Shown piece by piece: positions 1-9,129 of a stretch of DNA of 64,000 nucleotides. Origin of the DNA: an uncultured Duodenibacillus sp. (GTDB lineage: Bacteria > Pseudomonadota > Gammaproteobacteria > Burkholderiales > Burkholderiaceae_F). The notes beneath the pieces are model-generated. The model did not search any database, was not told where the DNA came from, and saw only the letters and a program-made list of their open reading frames with translations. Within the stretch, counting starts at the first letter, position 1. Each line of letters starts with the position of its first letter. The stretch is from the NCBI GenBank assembly GCA_944390745.1, contig CALXQK010000013.1, positions 124,001-188,000 of the forward strand. Reading direction: 5' to 3'. Both the position numbers and the translations under genes were made by a program.

Positions 1-31
1 CGCGCCCGCACAGACGTGCTTCAACCGCCTG

Positions 32-346
32 ATGCAGGAAAAGGCGGTGACCGACCAGGAGCGTCCGTTTCAGGTGCGCTTTCGCCGGCGCATTCTGCTG
101 GCAGTGATCTGCGCGGGCATCCTGGCGTACGTGCGCTTTACGGGAAAGTATCCAATGGAGGCGCCGCTGCTGGCGCTTGACGCCGTGCTCGTGGCCGTCG
201 GCATGATGTTCGGAGAGCTCGCCCGCTACCGCATCTGGCGCACGCAGCTGCACGCCGCGCAGATGCTCTCGGCCATGGAAAAGCAGCAGATGCAGGCCGG
301 CGCAAAGCCCGCCGCCTCAGACGCCCCGCAGGCGCCCAAGGGCTAG
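32..346 (+). CDS. Small two-helix membrane protein, unknown function, possibly 5' partial
   Basis: The 104-residue frame has a basic stretch (residues 15-20), a hydrophobic segment at about 20-37 and a second at about 46-63. A charged helix and an Ala/Pro-rich tail (KPAASDAPQAPKG) follow, so an inner-membrane protein with two membrane spans and a cytoplasmic tail is likely. No ribosome binding site precedes the ATG, and the same frame stays open to the left edge of the window. The true start may therefore lie outside, and this could be the end of a longer protein. I do not recognise a family. It converges with the old yellow enzyme gene, whose stop overlaps its end by 4 bp. Confidence 0.55.
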   Translation: MQEKAVTDQERPFQVRFRRRILLAVICAGILAYVRFTGKYPMEAPLLALDAVLVAVGMMFGELARYRIWRTQLHAAQMLSAMEKQQMQAGAKPAASDAPQAPKG

Positions 347-1416
347 AAGAAGGCCGGGATATAGGAGGCCGGAGCCTGCACCACGGCGTGCAGCTCCTGG
401 GCCGCCATCCAGCCCCAGTTGGGGTTGCGGATCATCTCGCGTCCGATGCACACGCCGTCGGCGTCGCCCGCGGCAAGCACCGCCTCGGCCTGAAGCGGCT
501 CGGTGATGTTGCCCGCCACATAGGTGACGATGCCCGAGGCCTCCCGCACGACGCGCGAAAACTTCTGCACCGTCACATGTCCTGCCGGAAGCTTCTGCGC
601 GGGATCCAGACCGCCGCCCGCGGAGACGTCCACCGCGCACACGCCCGCCTGCGCCGCCCGCACGACGAAGGCCGCCGTATCCTCAAGACTCCAGCCGCCC
701 TCGATCCAGTCGCATGCCGGCACGCGCAGCGCAAGCGGCAGCTCCGGCGCGGCTGCGCGCACGGCTGAAATCACCGCCAGGGCAAAGCGCATGCGGTTTT
801 CAAGGCTGCCGCCCCACTGGTCGTTGCGGCGGTTGGTGACGGGCGACAGAAACTGATGCAGCAGATAGCCGTGGGCCGCATGAAGCTGAATGCCGTCAAA
901 GCCCGCGGCGGCGGCGCGGCGCGCGGCGGCGGCAAAGTCTTCAATCACGCGCTCGATGTCGGCCTGCGTCATGGCGCGCGCCGCAGGCGTTCCGACAAAG
1001 TAGGCGCCCTCGGAGGGCGCGATGAGCGCAAAGCCCCCTTCCCCGGGCGAGAGCACCTTTTTTGCCACGGCCGGATCAGCGCGGCTGCCCTTGCGGCCGG
1101 CGTGCGAAAGCTGGATGAAGAGCTTCGGCCCCGTGGCCACCGCGCGGCACTCGCGCACAAGGTGCGCAAGCGCCTGCTGCTGCGCCTCGTTGTAGAGCCC
1201 GAGACAGCGCGTCGTGATGCGGCCCTCGGCGGAGACGGCGGTGGCCTCGACCACCACCAGTCCCGCGCCCGAGGTCATGAGACGCCCGTAGTGCATCGTG
1301 TGCCAGGCGCGCGCAAGCCCGTCGTCGGCGCGGCACTGGCACATCGGCGGCACGCAGATGCGGTTTTCCAGCCTCAGGCCGGCGATCGTGATCGGGGAAA
1401 AAAGTAGCGCGCTCAT
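343..1416 (-). CDS. NADH:flavin oxidoreductase, old yellow enzyme family (YqjM/NamA type)
   Basis: A 357-residue FMN-dependent TIM-barrel ene-reductase that would use NAD(P)H to reduce activated double bonds. The N-terminal motif PPMCQC contains Cys26, the flavin-tuning cysteine typical of the YqjM subclass. IQLSHAGRK (residues 101-109) and LHAAHGYLLHQFLSP (His179 and His182, substrate binding) are canonical, and a C-terminal phosphate-binding stretch (GVCIGREMIRNPNW) completes the barrel. Length matches the family. It is the last gene of a leftward run behind ribE; AGAGG lies about 10 nt upstream of the ATG. Cytoplasmic; the natural substrate is unknown. Association with riboflavin genes fits a flavoenzyme, but the specific role is inference. 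Confidence 0.93.
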   Translation of the reverse strand: MSALLFSPITIAGLRLENRICVPPMCQCRADDGLARAWHTMHYGRLMTSGAGLVVVEATAVSAEGRITTRCLGLYNEAQQQALAHLVRECRAVATGPKLFIQLSHAGRKGSRADPAVAKKVLSPGEGGFALIAPSEGAYFVGTPAARAMTQADIERVIEDFAAAARRAAAAGFDGIQLHAAHGYLLHQFLSPVTNRRNDQWGGSLENRMRFALAVISAVRAAAPELPLALRVPACDWIEGGWSLEDTAAFVVRAAQAGVCAVDVSAGGGLDPAQKLPAGHVTVQKFSRVVREASGIVTYVAGNITEPLQAEAVLAAGDADGVCIGREMIRNPNWGWMAAQELHAVVQAPASYIPAFF

Positions 1417-1463
1417 GTCCGTGGCCTCTGATAAAGCAGTGCGGGCGGGACGCAGACGACCTC

Positions 1464-2090
1464 TTAGAAGAGGTCGTCGCCCTCCTTTTCCTTGAGCGAG
1501 ACCATGCGCTCGACGTAGCGCGCAATGGTGTCGATCTCAAGGTTGACGTAGTCCTGGGGCTTGAGGTGCTTCAAGGTCGTCACCTCGATCGTGTGCGGGA
1601 TGAGGTTGATGCTGATGAGCGCCCCCATGGCGGTGTCCTCGACCGAGTTGATCGTAAGCGACACGCCGTTGACCGCCACCGATCCCTTGTAGGCGAGGTA
1701 GGGCGAGAGCTTCAGGGGCGCGCGAATCACAAGCTTGTAGCTTTCGGCAATCTGCTCGAAGCTCTCGACCTGCCCCACGCCGTCGACGTGGCCGCTCACG
1801 AGGTGGCCGTCGACCCGGTCGCCGAGACGCATGGCCTTTTCAAGATTGACTTCGCCGAACGTATCAAGGCCCGAGGTCTTCGAGAGGCTCTCGGCGCTCA
1901 CGTCGATCACGAAGGAATTGCCCTCGATCTTGGTCACCGTCATGCAGGCGCCGTTGACGGCGATCGAGTCGCCCACGCGCACCTCCTCGAGGTGAAATTC
2001 GGGCGGCGTGACGATCGTCAGGCGCACGCCGTTGCCGAGCTTTTTGGGTTCGCGGACCTTGCCCACGGCTTGAATGATTCCGGTAAACAT
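1464..2090 (-). CDS. ribE: Riboflavin synthase alpha subunit
   Basis: A 208-residue protein that dismutates two 6,7-dimethyl-8-ribityllumazines into riboflavin and a pyrimidine. It begins with the signature MFTGIIQAVGKV and shows the two tandem lumazine-binding barrels of the family. Each carries a VNGACMTV- or VNGVSLTI-type motif (about residues 47-54 and 143-150) preceded by a GDRVDGHLVSGHVDG segment in the middle. Length is normal. The start has a good ribosome binding site (AGGAAGAG). It lies 44 bp after ribD, so the two form a riboflavin operon together with nrdR upstream. Some betaproteobacterial annotations call this gene ribC. Confidence 0.97.
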   Translation of the reverse strand: MFTGIIQAVGKVREPKKLGNGVRLTIVTPPEFHLEEVRVGDSIAVNGACMTVTKIEGNSFVIDVSAESLSKTSGLDTFGEVNLEKAMRLGDRVDGHLVSGHVDGVGQVESFEQIAESYKLVIRAPLKLSPYLAYKGSVAVNGVSLTINSVEDTAMGALISINLIPHTIEVTTLKHLKPQDYVNLEIDTIARYVERMVSLKEKEGDDLF

Positions 2091-2134
2091 CTGGTTGTCT
2101 CTTCCTATTTCTGAGTCTGGACAAAAAAATTCGG

Positions 2135-3325
2135 TCAGGCGTCACGCAAAGCGGCGTCCTGCGGCGCGCGGCGCAGCACCAGCATGAGGTCTTCGCCCGT
2201 GCGGGTCACGGACAGGAAGCGCCAGCGCTCGACCTCGCTCATGTGCTCGCAGCGGGGCAATTGTGCCAGAGGAACGCCCTCGCCCATCAGCACCGGGGCG
2301 GTGAAGGCGACGATCTCGTCGACAAGTCCCGCGGCAAGCATCGCCCCGTTGAGGCGGGCGCCGGCCTCAACATGAAGCTCATTGACGCCGTCGGCGGCAA
2401 TCGAGGCCAGAGCCTGTCTGAGATCGAGCCGGCGCGAGCCGTGCACATCCTCCCCGCCGACGACGGGCAGCTCGCGGATCTGGGCGCCGGCCTGGCGCAG
2501 GCGCTCGACGCGGCGCGCCCGCCGCTCGTCGCCGCCCTGGGCGACAAAAATCACGCAGGGGCGTCCGGTCAGAATCAGCGCCGAAGGCGGCGTGCGCGCG
2601 TCGCTGTCCAGGACGTACTTCACCGGGCTTGGATAGTCGCCCTCCACCCGCACGTTCATCTGCGGGTTGTCGGCAAGCACCGTGCCGATGGCCGTCAGAA
2701 GTCCCTGGGCGCGGGCGCGCAGCAGCTGCCCGGCGCGGCGCGCCCCGGGGCCCGTGATCCAGTGGCTTTCCCCGCTGCACAGGGCCGTGCGGCCGTCAAG
2801 GCTTGCCGCCACCTTCAGGCGCACCCAGGGGGTTCCGCGCTGCATGCGCGTTAAAAATCCGATGTTGGCCTCGCGGGCCTGCTCGGCGCAGACCCCGCAG
2901 ACGACCTCAATGCCCGCCTGCGCGAGCATCTCCAGCCCTCTGCCGGCCACCAGGGGGTTGGGGTCGCGGATGGCCGCCACCACCCGCCCCACCTTTTCCT
3001 TGATGAGCCGCAGCGCGCACGGCGGCGTTCTTCCGTAGTGCGAGCAGGGCTCGAGCGTCACGTAGACGGTTGCGCCCTCGACGCTGCGCCCCAGGACCGC
3101 CGCGTTGTTGAGCGCATCGATCTCGGCGTGCGCGCTTCCCGGCGCATGGGTGTAGCCGCGGGCGATCTCGCAGTCGCCGCGCACGATGACGCAGCCCACG
3201 GAAGGATTGGGGGGCGCAATGTAGATGCCCCGGCGGCTCTCGGCGATCGCCTGCCGCATCCAGTAGACGTCCTTCTGCTCCTGCGTGAGGAGACCTTCGG
3301 GACCTTCCTTTTGATTCGTATTCAC
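2135..3325 (-). CDS. ribD: Bifunctional diaminohydroxyphosphoribosylaminopyrimidine deaminase / reductase RibD
   Basis: Catalyses the second and third steps of riboflavin synthesis. The N-terminal zinc deaminase has the HAEIDAL and PCSHYGRTPPC motifs (zinc ligands His and two Cys), and the C-terminal RibD_C reductase domain follows from about residue 150 (LKVAASLDGRTAL; HVEAGARLNGAML). The start is uncertain. I chose the GTG at 3325 because the conserved deaminase begins soon after it (DVYWMRQAIAES). In-frame ATGs at 3349 and 3391 would add 8 or 22 unconserved residues, and none of the three has a convincing ribosome binding site. It lies between nrdR and ribE on the same strand. No FMN riboswitch is visible nearby. 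Confidence 0.93.
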   Translation of the reverse strand: MNTNQKEGPEGLLTQEQKDVYWMRQAIAESRRGIYIAPPNPSVGCVIVRGDCEIARGYTHAPGSAHAEIDALNNAAVLGRSVEGATVYVTLEPCSHYGRTPPCALRLIKEKVGRVVAAIRDPNPLVAGRGLEMLAQAGIEVVCGVCAEQAREANIGFLTRMQRGTPWVRLKVAASLDGRTALCSGESHWITGPGARRAGQLLRARAQGLLTAIGTVLADNPQMNVRVEGDYPSPVKYVLDSDARTPPSALILTGRPCVIFVAQGGDERRARRVERLRQAGAQIRELPVVGGEDVHGSRRLDLRQALASIAADGVNELHVEAGARLNGAMLAAGLVDEIVAFTAPVLMGEGVPLAQLPRCEHMSEVERWRFLSVTRTGEDLMLVLRRAPQDAALRDA

Positions 3326-3493
3326 GGTGCTCGAACCATCGGCCCGCATGCGCCCGCACTGCCGAGGGAGCTCGGAAGCGCCCCCTCGCATCCGCGCAAA
3401 GCGCCGCCGGGAAAAGAAAAGGGAGTTGAAAAAAAATTTGCCGGGCCAGCGGCCCGCGGAGTCTTCCGCGCCCGCTCCCGGCGGCCAGAACGG

Positions 3494-3994
3494 CTAGCCG
3501 TTTCCGCCCCCGGGCGTCTGCGGCTTCTGCGCATCCCCCGCATCGACCTCGTCGAGATCGGCCATGAGCCGGTGAAATCCCTCGGGGTTCTCCACGTTGT
3601 AGTAGACGCTTGCAAAGCGCACGTAGGCCACGGCGTCGAGCTTCTTGAGCTCCTGCAGCACAAGCTCGCCCACCTTCGAGGAGGGCACCTCGCGCTCGCC
3701 GAGACTGCGCAGCTGCTGCTCGATGCTCGAGATCACCTCCTCGATGCGTTCGCTCGTCACCGGGCGCTTTCGAAGCGCAAGCCGCATCGAGGCCCGGATC
3801 TTCTCGCGGTCGTACTCGCGCCGGTCCCCCGTGCGCTTGACGATCATGGGCAGATTGAGCTCGGCGCGCTCAAAGGTTGTAAAGCGCTTGCCGCAGACCG
3901 AACAGACGCGCCGGCGGCGAATCGAAAATCCGTCCTCGCTCGAGCGCGAGTCGATGACGGCCGAATCCTTGGCTTTGCAAAACGGGCAACGCAT
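3494..3994 (-). CDS. nrdR: Transcriptional repressor NrdR of ribonucleotide reductase genes
   Basis: A 166-residue nucleotide-sensing repressor. The N-terminal zinc ribbon has Cys3, Cys6, Cys31 and Cys34 (MRCPFC and CSVCGKRF). The ATP-cone domain follows (residues about 47-137, starting with LPMIVKRTGDRREYDREKI). The C-terminal tail is slightly longer than in E. coli. It binds ATP or dATP and represses nrd operons at paired NrdR boxes. It lies 115 bp downstream of glyA and upstream of ribD, the usual order in Burkholderiales, so co-transcription with glyA is plausible. Confidence 0.97.
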   Translation of the reverse strand: MRCPFCKAKDSAVIDSRSSEDGFSIRRRRVCSVCGKRFTTFERAELNLPMIVKRTGDRREYDREKIRASMRLALRKRPVTSERIEEVISSIEQQLRSLGEREVPSSKVGELVLQELKKLDAVAYVRFASVYYNVENPEGFHRLMADLDEVDAGDAQKPQTPGGGNG

Positions 3995-4109
3995 GAATGT
4001 CCTCTGCTGGAATACGCCCTGGGCGTACAGGGGATGAAGGGGCTACACCCCCGCATTGTAAGGCCGCCGGCGGCAGGCGACTGCGCGCAGGCGGCCCCGG
4101 GCGGGCGCC

Positions 4110-5375
4110 CTACAGGCGATAGACCGGGAAGAGGGCCGTGAGCTGGTCGACCTCGCGGCGAACGCGCTCAAGCACGGCGGCGTCTTCGGGAGCGTCGAGC
4201 AGGTCGGCGATCAGATTGGCCGTGCGGCGCATCTGCTCCTCGCGGAAGCCGCGCGTGGTCATGGCGGGAGTGCCGAGACGGATTCCCGAGGTGACGAAGG
4301 GCTTTTCCGGGTCGTTGTGAATGGCGTTCTTGTTGACCGTGATGTGCGCGGCCCCGAGAAGCGCCTCCGCGGCCTTGCCGGTGATGTGCTTCGGGCGCAG
4401 GTCCACGAGCATCACGTGGCTTTCGGTGCCGCCCGAGACGATGCGCAGGCCGCGCTTTTCGAGCTCCTCGGCAAGCACGGCAGCGTTCTTGACGATCTGG
4501 CGGCCGTACTCCTTGAACTCGGGCTTGAGGGCCTCGCCGAGCGCCACGGCCTTGGCGGCGATGACGTGCATGAGGGGCCCGCCCTGCATGCCGGGGAAGA
4601 CGGCGGAGTTGATCGCCTTCTCAAGATCCGGGCGGCAGAAGATGATGCCGCCGCGCGGGCCGCGCAGGCTCTTGTGCGTGGTGGTGGTCACGATGTCGGC
4701 GTGCCCGAAGGGCGTGGGATAGACGCCCGCGGCGACAAGGCCCGCATAGTGGGCGATGTCAACCATGAGCAGGGCGCCCACGCTGTGGGCGATGTCGGCA
4801 AAGCGCTTGAAGTCGATGCGAAGCGAATAGGCCGAGGCGCCTGCGATGATGAGCTTGGGCTTGCTTTCGCGGGCAAGACGCTCGACCTCCTCATAGTCGA
4901 TCGCCTCATCGCTGTCGCGCACGCCGTAGCTCACGATGTTGAAGTACTTGCCCGAGAAGTTGATCTTCATGCCGTGCGTGAGGTGTCCGCCGTCGGCAAG
5001 GCTCATGCCCATCACCGTGTCGCCGGGGTTGCACACGGCCATCAGCACGGCCTCGTTGGCCTGCGCGCCGGAGTGCGGCTGCACGTTGACGGCCATCTCG
5101 ACGCCGGCTGGCTCGCAGAAGAGCTTCCTTGCGCGCTCGATGGCGATGCGCTCGACCTCATCGACATACTGGCAGCCGCCGTAGTAGCGCTTGCCGGGAT
5201 AGCCCTCGGCGTACTTGTTGGTGAGCTGGCTGCCCTGGGCCTGCATCACGGCCGGCGACGTGTAGTTCTCGCTGGCAATGAGCTCAATGTGCTGCTCCTG
5301 GCGCTGCATCTCGGCGGCAATGGACTTCCAGACCTCCGGGTCGCAGGCGGCGATGGTGTTTGCGTAGTGGTACAT
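4110..5375 (-). CDS. glyA: Serine hydroxymethyltransferase
   Basis: A 421-residue PLP enzyme interconverting serine plus tetrahydrofolate with glycine plus 5,10-methylene-tetrahydrofolate; the main source of one-carbon units. [13 protein letters not shown] near the N-terminus, the PLP-lysine motif [14 protein letters not shown] (Lys235) and [14 protein letters not shown] near the C-terminus are all intact. Length is normal. A strong ribosome binding site (AAGGAAA, 8 nt) precedes the ATG. First gene of the leftward glyA-nrdR-ribD-ribE run; its upstream region is shared with the divergent phosphate transporter. Confidence 0.98.
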   Translation of the reverse strand: MYHYANTIAACDPEVWKSIAAEMQRQEQHIELIASENYTSPAVMQAQGSQLTNKYAEGYPGKRYYGGCQYVDEVERIAIERARKLFCEPAGVEMAVNVQPHSGAQANEAVLMAVCNPGDTVMGMSLADGGHLTHGMKINFSGKYFNIVSYGVRDSDEAIDYEEVERLARESKPKLIIAGASAYSLRIDFKRFADIAHSVGALLMVDIAHYAGLVAAGVYPTPFGHADIVTTTTHKSLRGPRGGIIFCRPDLEKAINSAVFPGMQGGPLMHVIAAKAVALGEALKPEFKEYGRQIVKNAAVLAEELEKRGLRIVSGGTESHVMLVDLRPKHITGKAAEALLGAAHITVNKNAIHNDPEKPFVTSGIRLGTPAMTTRGFREEQMRRTANLIADLLDAPEDAAVLERVRREVDQLTALFPVYRL

Positions 5376-5751
5376 GGGTGCATTTCCTTTTTTGAAATGG
5401 CGCTGCGGCGCCGCAGCGCCGGTTCATCACGATATCAGGCAACTTTCCTCTTCATGCGCGCGTGAAAAGGGCGGCCCGCGCCGGCGGTCCTTGCTGTCCC
5501 GGCAAGTCGGGCGCGCAGCCTCCCTTCGTCCGAAGCGGCCTGTGCGGTCAAGCCGCCGCGGGCGTGCGGCGCGCGTCAAATGCCGCGTAATTATCGCATC
5601 GAGCGCGCCGCTGATGCGCATGGTTTTCATCTTCACCCGCTGCCGGCCTGCGCACCCTGATGCGCACCGGGCGGGCACATGTCCGCAGAGCCCTCCTCCC
5701 TTGCCCTGCCTGTCGCCGCAGGGGCCTCGCGCCGGGGCAGGATTTTTTCCT

Positions 5752-5769
5752 GCGTCACCGATTTGTCAT
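5752..5769 (+). promoter_or_regulatory. Candidate upstream Pho box
   Basis: GCGTCAC, a 4-base spacer (CGAT), then TTGTCAT. This is the 7-4-7 direct-repeat layout of PhoB sites (consensus CTGTCAT twice). The second unit is good and the first is degenerate. It lies about 100 bp upstream of the better site at 5867. Confidence 0.4.
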
Positions 5770-5866
5770 CGAGCCCCGGACACCCCGGGCGACGGCGTCA
5801 AAACCCAGTGCCTTCATGGAATTTCAGCGTTCCGCCCCCGTCAGCAAGGCAGCGGTTTTTTTGCCG

Positions 5867-5906
5867 CTGTCATCGTTTTGTCATGAAATCCAGGTCGTTT
5901 CGTCAT
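5867..5906 (+). promoter_or_regulatory. Pho box (PhoB-binding direct repeats) upstream of the phosphate transporter
   Basis: CTGTCAT at 5867-5873, spacer CGTT, then TTGTCAT at 5878-5884. This matches the PhoB consensus of two CTGTCAT units 11 bp apart. A further TCGTCAT unit lies at 5900-5906, exactly two repeat steps (22 bp) downstream and so on the same helical face. The site lies 65-104 bp before the chosen transporter start. Control by phosphate starvation through PhoB-PhoR is the natural inference. Confidence 0.65.
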
Positions 5907-5970
5907 GAGCACAAGGCACACTGCGGCCATCACAAAACTGCAGAAACCCCTTTATTCGGGGTGTCAAATC

Positions 5971-8217
5971 ATGGAGAACTACTATATTGCGCTGCTGGTG
6001 TTCCTTGGACTGCTGGCGGCATTTGACCTTTTTGTCGGCGTCAGCAATGACGCCGTCAACTTTTTGAATTCGGCGCTCGGCTGCCGGATCGCCTCATTCA
6101 AGACCACGATGTTCGTCGCCTCGATCGGCGTCATGCTCGGAGCGACCTTCTCCTCGGGCATGATGGAGATCGCGCGCTCGGGCGTATTCAATCCGCAGAT
6201 GTTCACCTTCTCGGAGATCATGATCATCTTCTTTGCGGTCATGGTCACGGACATCATTCTGCTTGACACCTTCAACTCCCTGGGGCTTCCGACCTCGACC
6301 ACGGTCTCGATCGTGTTTGAGCTTCTCGGCAGCGCCCTGGCGGCGGCGGCCTTCACGCTGCTGTCCGACGGCAAGTCGCTTGCCGAGGTCATGCAGTACA
6401 TCAACAGCTCCAAGTCGCTCACCATCATCTCGGGCATTCTGATCTCGGTGGTGGTGGCCTTCGTCACGGGCACGGTCGTGCAGTGGGTGGCGCGCCTGAT
6501 CTTCACCTTCAACTTCGCGCGCATGTACCGCCTCGTGGGCGGCATCTACGCGGGCTTCTCGATCACCGCCATCTTCTACTTCCTGGTGATGAAGGGCGCC
6601 AAGGGCGCAAGCTTCATGCGCCCCGAATGGCTTGAGTTCATGCAGGCGCACACGGGCACCATCGTGCTCACGCTGTTTGTGGTGCTGTCGGTGTTCTTTC
6701 AGCTGCTCATCCTCTTTACCAACGTCAACATCTTCAAGATCATCATTCTTGCGGGCACCTTCTCACTGGCCTTTGCCTTCGCGGGCAACGACCTCGTGAA
6801 CTTCGTGGGCGTGCCGCTTGCGGCCCTGGACTCGTACCGCGCCTGGACCGCCTCGGGCGCCGACGCCGCGGCCTTCACGATGGAGGGACTTCTCAAGCCC
6901 ACCGTCGCCAACACCTGGCTGCTGCTGCTTGCCGGCCTGATCATGGTGCTCACGCTGTGGTTCTCCAAGAAGGCCCAGATCGTGATCCAGACCTCGATCA
7001 ACCTCTCGTCGAGCAACTCGGGCGAGCAGGAGCAGTTCGGCAGCTCCCTGCCCGGCCGCATGATCGTGCGCGGCGCGCTGGGGCTCGGCCGCATCGTCAA
7101 CCAGATCATCCCGATGGGCGTGCACAACGGCATCAACCGGCGCTTTGAGCCCAAGAAGCTCGAGCGCGGCGAAACGCCCCTGCCCTTTGACTACGTGCGC
7201 GCCTCGATCAACCTCGTGGTGAGCGCCATCCTGATCGCCTCGGCCACGAGCCTGAAGCTGCCGCTGTCGACGACCTACGTCACCTTCATGGTGGCCATGG
7301 GCTCGAGCTTTGCCGACGGCGCATGGGATCGCGAGACGGCCGTCTACCGCGTCTCGGGCGTGCTCACCGTCATCAGCGGCTGGTTCATCACCGCGCTGTG
7401 CGCCTCGACCCTGGCAGCCGTCGTCTGCTGGCTCACCCTCTGGGGCGGCGGCATTGCGGCGCTCATCTTTGCCGTCGGCTCCTCGACGCTGCTCATCCGC
7501 TCGAACCTGCGCAGCCGCAACGAGACGGTGAACATCCGCGCCGACCTTGACACGCGCTACGACGCACCCAAGGTTCGCGAGCTTGCCGAGCAAAAGACCG
7601 ATGAAAACTTCAAGCAGACGCTTGACGTCTTCTCGAAGCTCGTTCGAAACTTCCTCTCCGACAGCGAGATGGCGCTGCGGCACACCAAGGAGGACAGCTC
7701 CGCGCTCTTTGACAAGATGAGCGCCGACCGCAGCCTCTACTACCGCATGGCCAACTCGAGCTTCAAGCCCGGAAAGGCCGACTTCGACGCGCGCTACTGC
7801 TACTACCGCATCTCCACCAACATCCGTGAGGTGGGACGTGAGCTGCAGTCCCTTGCCAAGCTCGCCACCGAGCACGTCGCCAACCGCCACCGCATCTACC
7901 AGGGCGAGCTCAAGAAGGAGCTGCTCGAGCTGGCCGACTACCTGCCGCAGATCTCCACGGGCCCCGACGGCGTCGTGAATGTCAGAAACGTCATGCGCAA
8001 CGCCAATGCCGCCGCGCAGCGCATTGATGAGATGCAGGCCGACCTGCTGCGCCGCATCCCCGACGACAAGCTCTCGGTGCGCGGCTGCGAGCTCTACCTG
8101 AACTTCCTCGTGTTTGCCCGCGAGTTCGTCAACCGCTGCTCGATTGCCGCGGTGCTCTCCGAGCAGCTCGACGGCATCGCTGCGCAGCCCTCCGCGCAGA
8201 AGGCTGAAAACAGGTAG
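5971..8217 (+). CDS. PiT-family inorganic phosphate transporter with C-terminal PhoU-like domain
   Basis: A 748-residue inner-membrane permease. The two PiT signature repeats are visible: GVSNDAVNFLNSALG near residue 23 and AGNDLVNFVGVPLAAL near residue 270, each within many hydrophobic helices. From about residue 510 the protein turns into a soluble, charged, helical region of roughly 235 residues resembling PhoU (four-helix-bundle style, EMALRHTKEDSS and EQLDGIAAQ). I chose the ATG at 5971 because the signature-bearing first helix starts there; an upstream in-frame ATG at 5905 would lie inside the Pho box. Likely a cation-phosphate symporter with built-in regulation. A strong terminator follows. 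Confidence 0.9.
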   Translation: MENYYIALLVFLGLLAAFDLFVGVSNDAVNFLNSALGCRIASFKTTMFVASIGVMLGATFSSGMMEIARSGVFNPQMFTFSEIMIIFFAVMVTDIILLDTFNSLGLPTSTTVSIVFELLGSALAAAAFTLLSDGKSLAEVMQYINSSKSLTIISGILISVVVAFVTGTVVQWVARLIFTFNFARMYRLVGGIYAGFSITAIFYFLVMKGAKGASFMRPEWLEFMQAHTGTIVLTLFVVLSVFFQLLILFTNVNIFKIIILAGTFSLAFAFAGNDLVNFVGVPLAALDSYRAWTASGADAAAFTMEGLLKPTVANTWLLLLAGLIMVLTLWFSKKAQIVIQTSINLSSSNSGEQEQFGSSLPGRMIVRGALGLGRIVNQIIPMGVHNGINRRFEPKKLERGETPLPFDYVRASINLVVSAILIASATSLKLPLSTTYVTFMVAMGSSFADGAWDRETAVYRVSGVLTVISGWFITALCASTLAAVVCWLTLWGGGIAALIFAVGSSTLLIRSNLRSRNETVNIRADLDTRYDAPKVRELAEQKTDENFKQTLDVFSKLVRNFLSDSEMALRHTKEDSSALFDKMSADRSLYYRMANSSFKPGKADFDARYCYYRISTNIREVGRELQSLAKLATEHVANRHRIYQGELKKELLELADYLPQISTGPDGVVNVRNVMRNANAAAQRIDEMQADLLRRIPDDKLSVRGCELYLNFLVFAREFVNRCSIAAVLSEQLDGIAAQPSAQKAENR

Positions 8218-8245
8218 GTCCCGGTTTTCGGCAGCCTGACGGCAA

Positions 8246-8283
8246 AAGGCGCGCCCCCCGCTTCAGGGAGGGCGCGCCTTTTT
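8246..8283. terminator. Rho-independent terminator after the phosphate transporter
   Basis: The perfect stem GGCGCGCC / GGCGCGCC (8248-8255 with 8271-8278) is followed by TTTTT and preceded by AAAA. It can terminate the rightward transporter and probably also the leftward radical SAM gene. Confidence 0.85.
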
Positions 8284-8325
8284 GTCCTTCAGAGGATCGG
8301 CGGCGCCGCAGGCGTCGGGCCGCGC

Positions 8326-9105
8326 CTACGGATAGCAGTGCACGTCGTGAACGCCGCGGCTTCTCAGAACGCCGGCGATGCGCTCGAGCTCCTCGAGCGG
8401 GACGTGCTGCATTCCGTCCCGGGGCGTGTCGCGCGCAAGCGTGTAGATGTCGACGCCCTCAGGGGCGATCGAGGCCACGGCGTCGGCCCAGGGCAGCACG
8501 TATTGGTCGGTCGTGTTGTCCACGCTCTTGCCCTCAAAGGTCCCCTTGATGAACATCGTCTGGATGATGCAGCGCCCGTGAAAGCTCTTCATCCAGCCCA
8601 TCACCTCGTCGAGGTCGTAGCGGGCGTTGGGACGGTTGACGCGCTCGATGTAGTCGCGGTCAGCCGCGTCAAGCTTCAGGCACGGCCGGTCGATGAGTTC
8701 GATCGCCTCGCGCACCTCGGCGCGGTCAAGGTGCGTGGCGTTGGTGAGCAGGCAGACCTTTGCCTGCGGGAAGTACTTGTCGCGCAGCGCGCGGGTGTCG
8801 CGCACCACGGCGAGAAACTCCGGATGCGAGGTCGGCTCGCCGTTGCCCGCGTAGGTGATGGCGTCGATCTCCCGCCCCTCTCCGCGCATGCGCTTGAGCG
8901 TGCGCTCAAGCTCGTCGGCCACCTCGGAGCGCGACGGCATCCGGCTGGCGGGGCGGCGCTCGTCGTTGAGGCCGCACTCGCAGTAGACGCAGTCAAAGCT
9001 GCAGATCTTTCCGTCGCCCGGCAGCAGGTTGACGCCCAGGCTGCGGCCGAGACGGCGGCTGTGAACCGGTCCAAAGACCGGCGAGGGAAAAAGAATTGTG
9101 GACAT
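8326..9105 (-). CDS. Radical SAM protein (COG0731-like)
   Basis: A 259-residue iron-sulfur enzyme. The N-terminal GPVHSRRLGRSLGVNL motif is characteristic of this radical SAM group. The cluster-binding motif CSFDCVYC (Cys35, Cys39, Cys42) follows at once, then a SAM-binding region (TYAGNGEPT). The family is annotated as related to wyosine-base tRNA synthases, but bacteria lack wyosine, so the substrate is unknown. Only one 4Fe-4S site is evident. It lies 24 bp downstream of pyrE on the same strand and may be co-transcribed. Confidence 0.85.
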   Translation of the reverse strand: MSTILFPSPVFGPVHSRRLGRSLGVNLLPGDGKICSFDCVYCECGLNDERRPASRMPSRSEVADELERTLKRMRGEGREIDAITYAGNGEPTSHPEFLAVVRDTRALRDKYFPQAKVCLLTNATHLDRAEVREAIELIDRPCLKLDAADRDYIERVNRPNARYDLDEVMGWMKSFHGRCIIQTMFIKGTFEGKSVDNTTDQYVLPWADAVASIAPEGVDIYTLARDTPRDGMQHVPLEELERIAGVLRSRGVHDVHCYP

Positions 9106-9129
9106 TGAGTCTCCCTTGAACTGAATCGA

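Larger units (their letters stand above)
5376..5970. other. Divergent intergenic region between glyA and the phosphate transporter
   Basis: This 595-base stretch holds no convincing gene. Its left part should contain the glyA promoter, though I could not identify clear hexamers. Its right part carries probable Pho boxes (separate entries). The short frames here have no ribosome binding site and no family resemblance. Confidence 0.6.

Noticed and set aside
1417..3493. FMN riboswitch linked to the riboflavin genes
   Set aside because: The gaps between these genes are too short and none carries the conserved RFN blocks.
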